Shown: positions 17,101 through 25,132, counted from the stretch's first letter. The stretch: DNA of 49,969 nucleotides from an uncultured Verrucomicrobia subdivision 3 bacterium (GCA_903913865.1 CAIWMU010000015.1:1-49969); one strand, 5' to 3'. Numbers and translations are program-made. The notes: generated by a model not told the origin, from the sequence alone.

Positions 17101-18148
17101 TGTAGAGCGTGCGGAAGCCGGGGCTTGCCGGATTGTTGAAACCGGGATGAAATGCGAGACCGAGGAAGCCGCGTTCATCGTTCGGATTTGTCGGAACGAG
17201 AGGCGGTTGCACGCGGCTCTGGATATCGAGTGCCGAGCCGGGCAGCAGGACGCCGTCCTGGATGATCCGCAGCAATCCGTTCTGCTCCACGACGAAGAGC
17301 CGGCGGGTGTCTCCCGGCGGGCTGATGGCATAGTCAGGCGCGGCCATTCCAGTGGCCACTGCCTGCAAGTGAATGGCGATGTTGCCGTTCGGAATGGGGG
17401 CCAGGAATCTGGACACCGTCACATGCACTTGTGCCGAGATGGAGGTGGCACCGGAGGCATCCGAAGCCACTGCCGTCAGCGTATGGGAGCCAAGGGGGAG
17501 GCGCGTGGAGACACTAAACGGGCTGTTCGTGCGGTTGCCGAGCGATACCAAACCGTCGAAAAACTGCACATTGGTCACAACGCCGTCCGCATCACTGGCG
17601 GCGGCCGCAATCGCGATGGTGTCGGTATTGCCGAACACCGCATTTTCAGCCGGGTTGGTGATGGTGACACTGGGCGGCAGATTGGGGATGGTGACGCTGC
17701 CGACCATTCCGCCGAGGCAGTGGGGAGGGCAGAAATAGGAAAAGACCCCGTTGTTGGTGAACGTGTAGCTGAATTGCTGGCCCGTCACCAGCGTGCCGGA
17801 ACTGAACTTGCCATCGGCGGTGCACCCGGTTCCGCTGGACACGGCGTGGAAGAACGATTCCTGGCAGTTCCAGCGCACGGTGTCGCCAATATTGATCACG
17901 ACATCCTTTGGCGTGAACGCGAAGCCTGAAATTTGCACGTCCACGATGGCGGCGTGGAGGTTCATGGCGCCGCCAATCAAAGCGGTTGCGAGGCTTCGGG
18001 CAAGCCAGGGGGTTCTGGCGACCCGGTTTGTGGGCGCGGCCACAGACCCGGGCAGGGGAATGGTTTCAATTTGCATGGTTCGGGGTTCTTTCACAGTTTT
18101 GTTTTTTTCCGGCGGGTTTTCCGTCCGTTGTGTTTGTTTCGAGGTCAT
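14153..18148 (-). CDS. Secreted cupredoxin / glucose-sorbosone dehydrogenase / TIGR03118 / CHRD fusion protein
   Basis: 1331 aa. After a long N-region and signal-like segment (about 48-66, ending HAA) comes a plastocyanin-like cupredoxin domain (about 67-156) with probable ligands His101, Cys140, His143 and Met148; the C-x2-H-x4-M spacing is that of plastocyanin. An Ig-like domain (about 158-235) follows, then a PQQ-type glucose/sorbosone dehydrogenase propeller (about 240-690, with NNHNGGTIAFGPDGYLYLG and FGEDAQGELYAL). Next is a TIGR03118-type region (about 700-1060, ERNLISDIPGTAEQTDPNL) and two CHRD domains (about 1100-1331, each with AHVHG or SHIHG and GGEIRGQI). The start at 18148 follows AGGAAAGGA. 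Probably a periplasmic or exported oxidoreductase passing electrons from the propeller to its own copper domain; that route is inference. Confidence 0.85.
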   Translation of the reverse strand: MTSKQTQRTENPPEKNKTVKEPRTMQIETIPLPGSVAAPTNRVARTPWLARSLATALIGGAMNLHAAIVDVQISGFAFTPKDVVINIGDTVRWNCQESFFHAVSSGTGCTADGKFSSGTLVTGQQFSYTFTNNGVFSYFCPPHCLGGMVGSVTIPNLPPSVTITNPAENAVFGNTDTIAIAAAASDADGVVTNVQFFDGLVSLGNRTNSPFSVSTRLPLGSHTLTAVASDASGATSISAQVHVTVSRFLAPIPNGNIAIHLQAVATGMAAPDYAISPPGDTRRLFVVEQNGLLRIIQDGVLLPGSALDIQSRVQPPLVPTNPNDERGFLGLAFHPGFNNPASPGFRTLYTYNSELIPAGTTPTYIAPNNATQGYKNVVNEWKISSSDQNVVDPASRREIISFGKNANNHNGGTIAFGPDGYLYLGLGDGGNANDVGASHIEPGGNSQNLSTPLGKMLRFDPLLPGLNPGISDPISANGQYRIPTTNPFQGAGQVPETYALGLRNPYRFAFDRLNGELIEGEVGQNNIEEVNRITLGGNYGWPIKEGDYLFNRTNGPSGNAGTIGAPPGNRSVGLPAGLIDPITGTQGTLEYDHNEGISITGGFVYRGTAIPELYGKYIFGDLALKTAPVRADGRIFYADLQTGVIKAFPLFQFGGSAVLPGGLTVHGFGEDAQGELYALVTSTPANGTGGIVYKLTSVPSSLTYVERNLISDIPGTAEQTDPNLLNPWGMAFSTTSPFWIADNHAGVSTLNNGNGQPLSLVVSIPSPAGGASLGAPTGVIFNNTTDFAVGPGLNARFIFATEDGTIVSWNSGTNSVIKADRSASGAIYKGLALGNSAGSNYLYAANFNAGTVDVFDATYNQVTLTGTFADPSLPVGFAPFNIQNVGGLLYVTYALQDAAKHDDAPGAGNGFVNVFDTAGQLISRFISRGQLNSPWGVALAPAGFGGFSQALLVGNFGDGRINAFDPTTGKFLGMLRDGTGNPVAIQGLWDIKFGNGAQAGDTHTLYFTAGIAGTGSLEDHGLFGSISATVPTLTSIVNKGLGAAITWAGGIPPFLLQKKASLSDTNWANLLTTTNRSVTVAREDSSSFYRIVNQAPVQVMPFTVRLTGDGEPTEVSTPGTGLGTITIEGSLLTYHITFSGLSAPATAAHVHGQAATTNSAGVMFPINGATGTSGVLSGTHTLTATEFAGVTNGLTYVNIHTSTHAGGEIRGQIVPLELTATLSGAAEVPAVTTSGTGTAKLTMIGNQLSYVVTYSGLGSAATASHIHGPADTTHSSGVIVPLATPSGTSGTISGTVLLTREALADILAGTAYINIHTTGNGGGEIRGQIHR

Positions 18149-18713
18149 TGTTTCATTCCTTTCCTGGTTGAAAGGAGGGGTTGTTGGTATTTTTTCTTTC
18201 GGGTTGCTGTGAATCCAGCGAATGGAGCAGGGACATTGCGCCCAACCGGGGGTGCAACCTGCACCCTGGCCGCCGCCGCTCCCTGATCTGATCGTGAAGA
18301 TTCACACTGATACGATGCATGAGGGGATGTGTTGGTTCCCGGAAATGTTAAATTTCTGTTTAGCGGGGGAGACCGGGGGGCGGGGGACGCCTGGGTTGGT
18401 GCGTTCCCGGAGGGGAGGCGCGAGAGTGCCGGGAGGGCTCACACGAAGCCACGAGGTCACGAAGAGGGGAGCAAAAGCGGATCGGCGGGAAAATCCAATG
18501 GCCTTCGAACCTGCGCGTGAGGCATCCGGGTCGATTCGGATGTCCTTGTCTTGCCCTTGCCCTGACCGGAAGGGTTGTTATAGTTGCCGTGATGTCCGAC
18601 TGGCCTCGACTTCAGACCGATGCAGAGTGCGCCCCTGACTTGTCAGGGGCTGTGAGTTCCCCCGTGGCGGGATTTCCCCGGCCGAGTTTCCAAAACCCCA
18701 GCAAAACAGTCAT
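18149..18713. other. Intergenic region between divergent genes
   Basis: 565 bases with no convincing gene. It should contain promoters for both flanking genes. I see a ribosome site for the minus gene, a GAAAT-GTTAA-ATTTC palindrome near 18343-18357, and a 9-bp dyad at 18631-18650. No clear -35/-10 pair was found. Confidence 0.55.
18631..18650. promoter_or_regulatory. Perfect dyad upstream of the sugar reductase gene
   Basis: GCCCCTGAC-TT-GTCAGGGGC, 9-bp arms with a 2-nt centre, 64 nt before the ATG at 18714. No T tract on either side, so an operator for a dimeric regulator is more likely than a terminator. Confidence 0.35.
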
Positions 18714-19613
18714 ATGAACCTGCTTGTTACAGGAGGGAACGGATTTGTGGCCGGGAGCATTATCCGGCAGGCTCCCGCAAGTTGGGAGGTGCATGTCCTG
18801 ACCCGTGGGGAGGCGCCCATGGTTCGGCCGGGTCTCCAGGTTCACCAACTGGATCTCCGGGACACCCACCGGCTGGCAGATCTCTTCGTTCGGGTCCGCC
18901 CGGATGCGGTGATCCACACCGCAGCGGTGGCGGACATTGACTTTTGTGAGAGCCATCCCATGGAGGCTGCCAGCGTTAATGTGGGACTGACCCGGTGCCT
19001 TGCCGGACTCTGTGCGGCCTGTCATGCACGGCTGGTGTTCTGCTCCACTGACACTGTTTTCGGTGGGGAGGATGCCCCCTATGATGAGAATTCGACTCCC
19101 GGCCCGCTGAATTGTTACGCCCTCACCAAGGTGCAGGCGGAGGATGCCGTCCGGCAGTCGGGTGCTCATAATGTGGTTGCCCGGCTTGCGCTGGTTGTTG
19201 GACTGCCGGTGCTTGGGGTCGGGAACTCCTTTCTGGCGAAAATGCTGGCCAAACTTCGCGCGGGGGAGAGGATCGAAGTTCCGTTCCGGGAAATTCGCAC
19301 CCCGATCGATGTGATCACCCTTGGTCGGGCACTGCTCGAATTGGCGGAATCCAACATCACTGGCACGATTCATCTGGCAGGAAACGAATCGATCAGCAGG
19401 TTCGACATGGCACTGCGCATCGCCAGCCGTTTTGGGCTGGATTCTGATCTTGTTGCGCCATGTGATACTCCGAAGATTCCGGGTCGCGCCCCGAGGCCGC
19501 GGGATGTCTCCCTGAGCAATGCCCGGGCCCGGGCTGAACTGCGCACCCCGATGCACGACCTGGCAGATGCGCTGAACATCATCGTCCAAACCTCCGGGAA
19601 ACCGGCATCATGA
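18714..19613 (+). CDS. NAD(P)-dependent sugar-nucleotide reductase, RmlD-like extended SDR
   Basis: 299 aa, typical of the dTDP-4-dehydrorhamnose reductase family, which reduces a 4-keto sugar nucleotide in the cytoplasm. The N-terminal Rossmann motif is VTGGNGFVAG (about 5-14), the segment IHTAAVADIDFCESHP matches the family region after beta 4, and the catalytic YALTK (Tyr/Lys) is near 137-141 with an upstream CSTDTVFGG. The stop overlaps the next gene's ATG by 4 bases, so the two are co-translated; partnership with a DegT aminotransferase suggests a modified (perhaps amino) sugar for the cell envelope. Without RmlA/B/C neighbours the exact substrate is unknown. Confidence 0.8.
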   Translation: MNLLVTGGNGFVAGSIIRQAPASWEVHVLTRGEAPMVRPGLQVHQLDLRDTHRLADLFVRVRPDAVIHTAAVADIDFCESHPMEAASVNVGLTRCLAGLCAACHARLVFCSTDTVFGGEDAPYDENSTPGPLNCYALTKVQAEDAVRQSGAHNVVARLALVVGLPVLGVGNSFLAKMLAKLRAGERIEVPFREIRTPIDVITLGRALLELAESNITGTIHLAGNESISRFDMALRIASRFGLDSDLVAPCDTPKIPGRAPRPRDVSLSNARARAELRTPMHDLADALNIIVQTSGKPAS

Positions 19614-20809
19614 GCACTCCATCCCTCAAATTCGACCTCCAGATCAAATACGGCACGGAATACGGACCCGAGGAGGAGGCTGCCCTGCTGGATGTGCTCC
19701 GCAAGGGGGCTCCCACCAGCGGCGAGGCCTGCATTCAGTTTGAGCAGGAATTCGCCGCCTACTGCGGTGTTCCCCATGCCCGGGCTGTGAGCAATGGCAC
19801 TGCAGCGCTGTTCCTTTCACTCGTGGCCCTCGGGATAAAGCCCGGCGACAGGGTGATCACAACCCCGATGACATGGATTGCCACGGCGGCGGCGGCCGTG
19901 ACGCTCGGTGCCGAGGTTGATTTTGTCGATATCGATCCGGAAACCTGCAATCTGGATCCACGGCAGATTGAGGAAAAAATCACCCCGAAGACCCGCGCCA
20001 TCCTCCCTGTCCACCTTTATGGGCAGTGTTGCGACATGGACGCGATTCTGGAAATCGCCCGCCGCCACAATCTGGCTGTGATCGAGGATGCCTGCCACTC
20101 TGTTGGCGCCGATTACAAGGGGCGCAAGGCCGGCAGTCTCGGGTTGACGGGCTGCTTCAGTTTTCATGAGCAGAAAAACATTTCCACCCTGGGAGAGGGG
20201 GGGATGATTGTGACCAGTGACCCGGCAGTATTCGAGCGGATTGCCCTTTACCGTTCCCACTGCACCCGGGTCTATGGCAGGAGCACCAAATACTGCTCTT
20301 TGGATGAGGAAAAGCTGCCCATGGGAAAACGGTTCTGGTGGCAGGACTTTGACGATTGTGGCTACAACTTTCGCATGACCGATGTGCAGGGGGCGGTGGG
20401 TGTTGTGCAGTTGCGGAAACTGGACGCGCTCAATGCCCGGCGCATCGAGAATGCGGCGCATATTTCCCGGGGACTCCAGGATCTGCCGGGGCTGAAACTC
20501 CCCACTGTGGCTGCCGGTTGCAAACATGTCTTCCACCTGTATCCCGTCCAGATCGACCCGGTGAAATTCGGGATGGACCGGGACGATTTCATCCACACGA
20601 TGCTCCATGAGAAGGGCATCAAGGTGGGCACCCACTACACCCCGCTGCACCTGACGACTGCGTTCAAAAAGCGCGGCACGCGCAAGGGCCAGCTTCCCGT
20701 GGCGGAGGCGGTCGCTTCGAGGCTTGTCACCCTCCCGATCAACCCTCGACAGACCCGTGAGGCACTCAACTACCTTATCGAGAGCGTTCGCTCGTTGCAT
20801 CGTGCATAG
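19610..20809 (+). CDS. DegT/DnrJ/EryC1/StrS-family PLP aminotransferase
   Basis: 399 aa, normal length for sugar-nucleotide aminotransferases, which convert a keto-sugar nucleotide to an amino sugar with glutamate as donor. The family segment GCFSFHEQKNISTLGEGG contains the PLP-binding Lys; the upstream VIEDACHSVGADYKG has the Asp that contacts the pyridine nitrogen. SNGTAALFLSL near residue 65 is the phosphate-binding region. It overlaps the reductase gene by ATGA. The product could be an amino sugar for lipopolysaccharide or a glycan; the family also includes scyllo-inosamine-type enzymes, so the substrate remains open. Confidence 0.88.
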   Translation: MSTPSLKFDLQIKYGTEYGPEEEAALLDVLRKGAPTSGEACIQFEQEFAAYCGVPHARAVSNGTAALFLSLVALGIKPGDRVITTPMTWIATAAAAVTLGAEVDFVDIDPETCNLDPRQIEEKITPKTRAILPVHLYGQCCDMDAILEIARRHNLAVIEDACHSVGADYKGRKAGSLGLTGCFSFHEQKNISTLGEGGMIVTSDPAVFERIALYRSHCTRVYGRSTKYCSLDEEKLPMGKRFWWQDFDDCGYNFRMTDVQGAVGVVQLRKLDALNARRIENAAHISRGLQDLPGLKLPTVAAGCKHVFHLYPVQIDPVKFGMDRDDFIHTMLHEKGIKVGTHYTPLHLTTAFKKRGTRKGQLPVAEAVASRLVTLPINPRQTREALNYLIESVRSLHRA

Positions 20810-20989
20810 GATTCCGGTCCATGGGATCGGGGTGTAAGCCATTCGCAACATGCTGTGGATTAGCTTGATATGGCATATTCCAGGCACGGGGCTGGATGTT
20901 GATTTTCTTCCTTGGATATTGGCACCACGCTCCTTGTCATATTTTTTAAATCTGCCACAATATCGGTTCCGTCAGAATTGAAGTTGTTT

Positions 20990-21199
20990 ATGCTTGGGAC
21001 AATCCAGTCGTTTTTTTGGCCGATCGGCATCCTCCTTGTGGGGGGTGTTTGCTTTGGCCTGTTCCGGTATTTCAACCCTGCCGCGATGGATGCGAGGCGG
21101 AGAGCCCGCAACCACGGCCCGGTCATCACACGCAGAAGTGGTCCAACGATCCGGTTGGCTGTTGATGTGGATGAGCCACCCAAAGGCCGCAAACGTTGA
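20990..21199 (+). CDS. Small single-TM protein of unknown function
   Basis: 69 aa from the ATG at 20990 (MLGTIQSFFWPIG). One membrane segment spans about 5-26 (ending GGVCFGLFRYF), followed by a basic, Arg-rich cytoplasmic-type tail ending PPKGRKR. The frame is open further upstream to 20912, but the start at 20990 puts the TM segment near the N-terminus. Its stop overlaps a TTG start of the next ORF, which suggests coupling. No family recognised. Confidence 0.5.
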   Translation: MLGTIQSFFWPIGILLVGGVCFGLFRYFNPAAMDARRRARNHGPVITRRSGPTIRLAVDVDEPPKGRKR

Positions 21200-21501
21200 T
21201 CACCCTCCCAAGGAAGCCCAACCCAAGAGTGAAGGAAAAACCAATCAAAGCTCCGGAACCGCAAGCCCTGGCCGATGGCCAGTTATGGCAGATGAAGGAT
21301 TGCTACCTTCAGATAGCCCATCTCGGCAAGACTCTCGCCGAGTATAAAATCCTTAGGAAACCGGGGCAGAGGGCCGTGCAGTCGCAGATGGGTAGTTTTG
21401 CGAGTGTCCTCACCTACCTGAAGGCGAACGACGCAAAGTTGCTCGCACCCGTCGCGCCCCCGCCCAAAGCTCCGAAGAAGCGGGCCAAGCCCCAACCTTG
21501 A
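21196..21501 (+). CDS. Short conserved protein of unknown function (QLWQMKD type)
   Basis: About 101 aa from a TTG that overlaps the stop of the preceding small gene. The core ADGQLWQMKDCYLQIAHLGK and the SFASVLTYLKAND segment resemble short hypothetical proteins I know from Verrucomicrobia, in which a small beta-rich core is preceded by a variable basic region. The C-terminus is Pro/Lys/Ala-rich (PPPKAPKKRAKPQP). Function unknown. The start is uncertain; a shorter product from Met33 would lose the core. Confidence 0.55.
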   Translation: MITLPRKPNPRVKEKPIKAPEPQALADGQLWQMKDCYLQIAHLGKTLAEYKILRKPGQRAVQSQMGSFASVLTYLKANDAKLLAPVAPPPKAPKKRAKPQP

Positions 21502-21512
21502 GTCTGGCGCCC

Positions 21513-21565
21513 GGGCAGGCAAGTTTCCTGCCCTGAACTGTCCCAACCTGCACGGATTCCCGTGC
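21513..21565 (+). terminator. Tandem hairpins after the small-gene pair
   Basis: GGGCAGG (21513-21519) pairs with CCTGCCC (21527-21533), and GCACGG (21550-21555) with CCGTGC (21560-21565, tetraloop ATTC). Neither has a T tract. They lie 12-65 nt after the stop at 21501 and about 210 nt before the sigma factor gene. Confidence 0.35.
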
Positions 21566-21775
21566 GGGCCCCCTTGGTCGCTCAAAACAGGGTGTGGAAT
21601 GCCTTTCAGACCCCAGTCGAAGGGTCGACGGGGAAGATTTCCACCCCTCCCGGTCCGGTTCTGAAATTCTGTTCCCCTTCGACCGTTGAGCTGGCAGGAG
21701 TGCCTTCTGCCTTCATGATGCTCCCTGCATTTTCCTGTGAACCTTTTCTCGCTTTCGGCATTCCACTGGTTGTAA

Positions 21776-22330
21776 ATGCATGCTGTGGCAGAGATGGAAG
21801 AGTTGCCGGTGGCCGAGGCGCGCCAGGGGGATCCCGACGCGTGGGAGGCCCTCTTCCGCCGCTATCAAATGCCGCTCTATGTCTATGTCCATGAATGGGT
21901 CCGGGATGAGCAGGTGGCTCTGGATCTGGTTCAGGAGGTGTTCATTCGGGCGGTGCGGCATTTGGGGACGCTGCGGGAGGATGGCCGGTTCGGGAGCTGG
22001 TTGTTCGGGATCGCCCACCAGCAGGCGGCGCAGTATTGGCGAACCAGAACCCGGCAGCAGGCGGCGATGGATCTGCTGGAGGCGGATGCACCAGAAAGCC
22101 CGGAGGGACCGGGCGAATGGCTGTTGCGGCGGGAGGACGAGGCTCTCTTTTTGAACGCATTGGACCGCCTGCCGATATCCCAGCGCACGGCCCTGGTGCT
22201 CCATTTCATGGAGGATTTTTCCCTGGAGGAGATTTCAAGCATCACCGGTTTTCCGGTGGGGACGGTCAAATCGAGGCTCTACTACGGCAAACAATCGCTG
22301 CGCCGGATTCTTGAGGAGGAACAAGCATGA
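21776..22330 (+). CDS. ECF-type RNA polymerase sigma factor
   Basis: 184 aa, the two-domain ECF architecture. Region 2 spans about 20-90 (DLVQEVFIRAVRH and GRFGSWLFGIAHQQAAQYWR, the -10 recognition helix area). Region 4 spans about 125-180 (LDRLPISQRTALVLHF then ITGFPVGTVKSRLYYGKQ, the helix-turn-helix binding -35). It directs polymerase to an alternative promoter set, usually its own operon. The next gene overlaps by ATGA and is the candidate anti-sigma factor. Either ATG 21776 or ATG 21794 could be the start; neither has a strong ribosome site. Confidence 0.88.
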   Translation: MHAVAEMEELPVAEARQGDPDAWEALFRRYQMPLYVYVHEWVRDEQVALDLVQEVFIRAVRHLGTLREDGRFGSWLFGIAHQQAAQYWRTRTRQQAAMDLLEADAPESPEGPGEWLLRREDEALFLNALDRLPISQRTALVLHFMEDFSLEEISSITGFPVGTVKSRLYYGKQSLRRILEEEQA

Positions 22331-22713
22331 CACCACGTGAAATTCTGTTGAACAGGCACCGGCAGGCTGAGCCCCGGCTAAACCGGATCCGCCGCGAAGT
22401 CATCCAGGGGATCAGTCGCGATCAGGAAGTTGGCAGTCGGATTGTTTGGAGCCTGCCGGGCTTTTTGAGGTGGAGACACGTTGCCCTCGCCACGGCGTGG
22501 TTGATGGTGTTGTTGTTGCAGGTGGGGATCCCGGAACCCATCAGTCCTGTCTTAGCCTCAGGATCCGGCATGTCGGCTCAGGAGATGGCGCACAGCGTGA
22601 GGGAAAACAGGAGGCAGTTGCACGAAACCCTGGAAACGGCTCCGGAGGACGAGCATTCTGCGCCAACCCCGGAACCCCGGAGTTCACTGAAACAGACGGT
22701 CTTCAACACATGA
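22327..22713 (+). CDS. One-TM protein, candidate anti-sigma factor
   Basis: 128 aa overlapping the sigma gene stop by ATGA. A basic N-terminal half (about 1-52, with LNRIRREVIQGI) is followed by one membrane span at about 54-72 (VALATAWLMVLLLQVGI) and a polar, probably periplasmic tail of about 55 residues. Order, coupling and topology fit an ECF anti-sigma factor holding the sigma at the membrane. It lacks the His-x3-Cys-x2-Cys zinc motif of the common anti-sigma domain, so the role is inferred from position. Length is short for the type. Confidence 0.55.
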   Translation: MTPREILLNRHRQAEPRLNRIRREVIQGISRDQEVGSRIVWSLPGFLRWRHVALATAWLMVLLLQVGIPEPISPVLASGSGMSAQEMAHSVRENRRQLHETLETAPEDEHSAPTPEPRSSLKQTVFNT

Positions 22714-22719
22714 CATATT

Positions 22720-24345
22720 ATGAGCACAAACGATTCAAAATCCGATTCGGGCAATGGCGGGTTGGTGGAGCCGGTGAAGCGGCGCCTCTTTGACACGAAG
22801 GGCTTGAAAGCCTTGGGGCGTTCTGCGCTCTGGATGGGAACCTTCATCGCCCTGTTTTACGCCATCGAAAACTACCGGGGCCATAGTGCGTGGGGGGAAG
22901 CCCGACGAAAGCTTGAAGCTGCGGGGATCCCCTACGAATACCGCTCCATCATTCCGAAGCCGGTGCCGGATGAACAGAACTTCGGTGCCCTGCCCATCGT
23001 GACCAACTGGTTCGCGAAGAAGTCAGGGGAGGAATTCGTAAAACCGCCCCTCGACTATTTTCGGGATGCCACCGGCCGCATCAAAAAGCCCCGCACGCGG
23101 GTGACGGAGGCCCAAAGCCGGACACTCATCGACCTGCCCGAGTGGGCCAGAGCCTTCGAAACCCGGACCAACCTGACCGTGTCGGGTCCCGCCGGGGATG
23201 GGCCTGAGATTTCCCCCACCGCGCAGGATTTGATGACACCCGTGGCGCGGGCTGAGGCCGCGCCTGTTGTGCTTGCCGCGATGGAGGTGGAGAGGGCCCG
23301 GTTCGATGCGCTCCGGGAGGGGTTGCAGAGGCCTTATTGCCGGTACCCGGTGGATTATTCATCCGAGAACGCCTTTGCCATGCTGCTGCCGCATCTTTCG
23401 CGGCTGAAGGACCTCAGCCAACGGTTGCAACTGCACGGCTCGGCAGAGTTGGCTGCGGGAAATCCCGCTGGTGCGCTGGCGGATGTTCGGCTGATGTTTG
23501 GACTGGGTGACACGCTGAAAGGGGACCACATCCTTATCTCGCACCTTGTGCGGATCGCGATTTGGAATCTTGCCCTGCAGGTTGTCTGGGAGGGGTTGCA
23601 GGAGCACCGGTGGAGTCCTCAGCTGTTGGAGGAACTGGGGCAGATGCTGGCGGGGGGCAACTTCGTGGCGGAACTTGAAGTGGCATTGAACGGGGAGCGG
23701 GCCGGGGCGATCAGCGTGCTGGATTACTGCCGCCGCAACCACAACTTTGCGATCCTGAACCAAACAGCGGATTCCGACCAGGAGGGCACGCCGGGACCGA
23801 GCGCTTTTGGAAGACTCGTCCCGAACGGATGGTATCTGATGGAAATGGCAAGTTACTCGAGACGGATGGATGGGTTTCTGGCAGGAATCGATCCGGCAGG
23901 GGGGCGTGTGAATGCGGGTGTCATCAAGGCTGGAGCGCAGGCAATCACTGACGGCTACGGCGGGGGCTTTTGGGGGTTTATCCAACTGTTCATGCGGCAC
24001 GAGCTAGCCGTGCGCGCGCTGATGCCCGCCATGGTGAATACCGGGCGCCTTTCGGCGGCAGGCCAAGCCACCCGGGATGAGGCGCGGATTGCCTGTGCCA
24101 TTGAAAGGCACCGTATAGCCAACGGGAGTATTCCGGAGAGTCTGGATGCCCTGAAGCCGTTTTTCCCGGCCGGAATGCCGGTCGATCCGATCAATGGCGG
24201 CGCGTACCACTTCAAGCCGCAGGGGGACACATACGTTTTGTATTCCGTTGCGTGGGATGAAAAGGATGACGGGGGCAAACCGGCGACGGGACTTACGGAA
24301 AAGATCGAGGGGGACTGGACCTGGGGGTGGATGTTCCGGAGGTGA
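22720..24345 (+). CDS. Large membrane-anchored protein of unknown function in the ECF operon
   Basis: 541 aa starting 6 nt after the candidate anti-sigma stop. A single TM near the N-terminus (about 33-50, GTFIALFYAIENY) leaves a roughly 490-residue soluble domain, probably outside the cytoplasm. It is largely helical with EARRKLEAAGIPYEYR, then PDEQNFGALPIVTNWF, and a C-terminal PVDPINGGAYHFKPQGDTYVLYSV that resembles the ends of similar proteins I have seen in Verrucomicrobia. No catalytic motif recognised. As third gene of an ECF operon it is likely either a sensor partner or a sigma-controlled output protein. Confidence 0.6.
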   Translation: MSTNDSKSDSGNGGLVEPVKRRLFDTKGLKALGRSALWMGTFIALFYAIENYRGHSAWGEARRKLEAAGIPYEYRSIIPKPVPDEQNFGALPIVTNWFAKKSGEEFVKPPLDYFRDATGRIKKPRTRVTEAQSRTLIDLPEWARAFETRTNLTVSGPAGDGPEISPTAQDLMTPVARAEAAPVVLAAMEVERARFDALREGLQRPYCRYPVDYSSENAFAMLLPHLSRLKDLSQRLQLHGSAELAAGNPAGALADVRLMFGLGDTLKGDHILISHLVRIAIWNLALQVVWEGLQEHRWSPQLLEELGQMLAGGNFVAELEVALNGERAGAISVLDYCRRNHNFAILNQTADSDQEGTPGPSAFGRLVPNGWYLMEMASYSRRMDGFLAGIDPAGGRVNAGVIKAGAQAITDGYGGGFWGFIQLFMRHELAVRALMPAMVNTGRLSAAGQATRDEARIACAIERHRIANGSIPESLDALKPFFPAGMPVDPINGGAYHFKPQGDTYVLYSVAWDEKDDGGKPATGLTEKIEGDWTWGWMFRR

Positions 24346-24364
24346 GGGTGTTGCGGGTGGCAGG

Positions 24365-25090
24365 TCAGCGCCTGCCATCATACCAGATATGGCATTCCTT
24401 CGGGCTGTTCAGGGTGCGTCCAAATCTGAACGCGGTGCGGAGAAAGAACCGGGAGTAATCCTGCCGCGTGTAGAGGTGCAGTTTGCGGTCTGAAGTCAGC
24501 AGTGGATGGCGGTTGAGAATGACGATCTTCCGTCCGGTTGTGCGGGCCAGTTTGCGAAGGCGCTTGCTGAGCTCAATCTCTTCTGACGCATACAGTTCCA
24601 GACTGAAACCGCCCAGATCCCGGAAGGCCTTTGTTTCGCAGAAGATGAAGGAACCGGCGACGGAACGGGTCACACGGCTGGTCAGGTTCCAAAACTTTAC
24701 AATCCAACCGGCGATTTTGTCCCGGGTGGGCATGGAGATGGTGCAGCCCCCGGCGAGGCAGTCCCCCCGGCGGATCACTTGGAGCATGTCGTTGAACAGT
24801 TCGGGGGAGGGGTGGGAATCGGCATCGATGAACAGCAGCCAGTCCCCTGTGGCGGCGGCCGCACCACAGTTTCGGGCGCGGCCGATCTGGTTGACCGGCT
24901 CAAAGACAACGGATGCCCCTGCATCCCGGGCCAGCTGGGCCGTGCGATCGGTGGAATTGTTGTCGCAGACGATCACTTCATAACCGCAGCCCTGTTCATC
25001 GAAGGTGCGGCAGGCGGTGGCAATTTTCGCGAGCGTGCCACCGATCAGCTTTTCTTCGTTGTAGGCCGGTATGATGATCGAGATCTTCAC
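24365..25090 (-). CDS. Family 2 glycosyltransferase
   Basis: About 241 aa with a GT-A fold: the N-terminal ISIIIPAYNEEKLIGGTL, NNSTDRTAQLA nucleotide-binding segment, and metal-binding DAD in WLLFIDADSHP, then an ASEEIELSKRLR acceptor-side motif. It probably adds a sugar to a lipid or glycan precursor on the cytoplasmic face. I placed the start at GTG 25090 (VKISIIIPAYN), matching the usual beginning of the family; an upstream TTG at 25132 would add 14 unlike residues. No TM segment is obvious. It stands alone on the minus strand. Confidence 0.8.
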   Translation of the reverse strand: MKISIIIPAYNEEKLIGGTLAKIATACRTFDEQGCGYEVIVCDNNSTDRTAQLARDAGASVVFEPVNQIGRARNCGAAAATGDWLLFIDADSHPSPELFNDMLQVIRRGDCLAGGCTISMPTRDKIAGWIVKFWNLTSRVTRSVAGSFIFCETKAFRDLGGFSLELYASEEIELSKRLRKLARTTGRKIVILNRHPLLTSDRKLHLYTRQDYSRFFLRTAFRFGRTLNSPKECHIWYDGRR

Positions 25091-25132
25091 AAAGTCAGAA
25101 GTTCCATTCCACGCTACACGGGGCTCGATCAA

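Noticed and set aside
15917-17929. 670-codon open frame on the plus strand opposite the cupredoxin-dehydrogenase gene
   Set aside because: It is antisense to a gene with clear domain motifs, its composition (Gly/Arg/Asp/Val-rich) is what GC-rich third positions give in reverse, and no family motif is visible.
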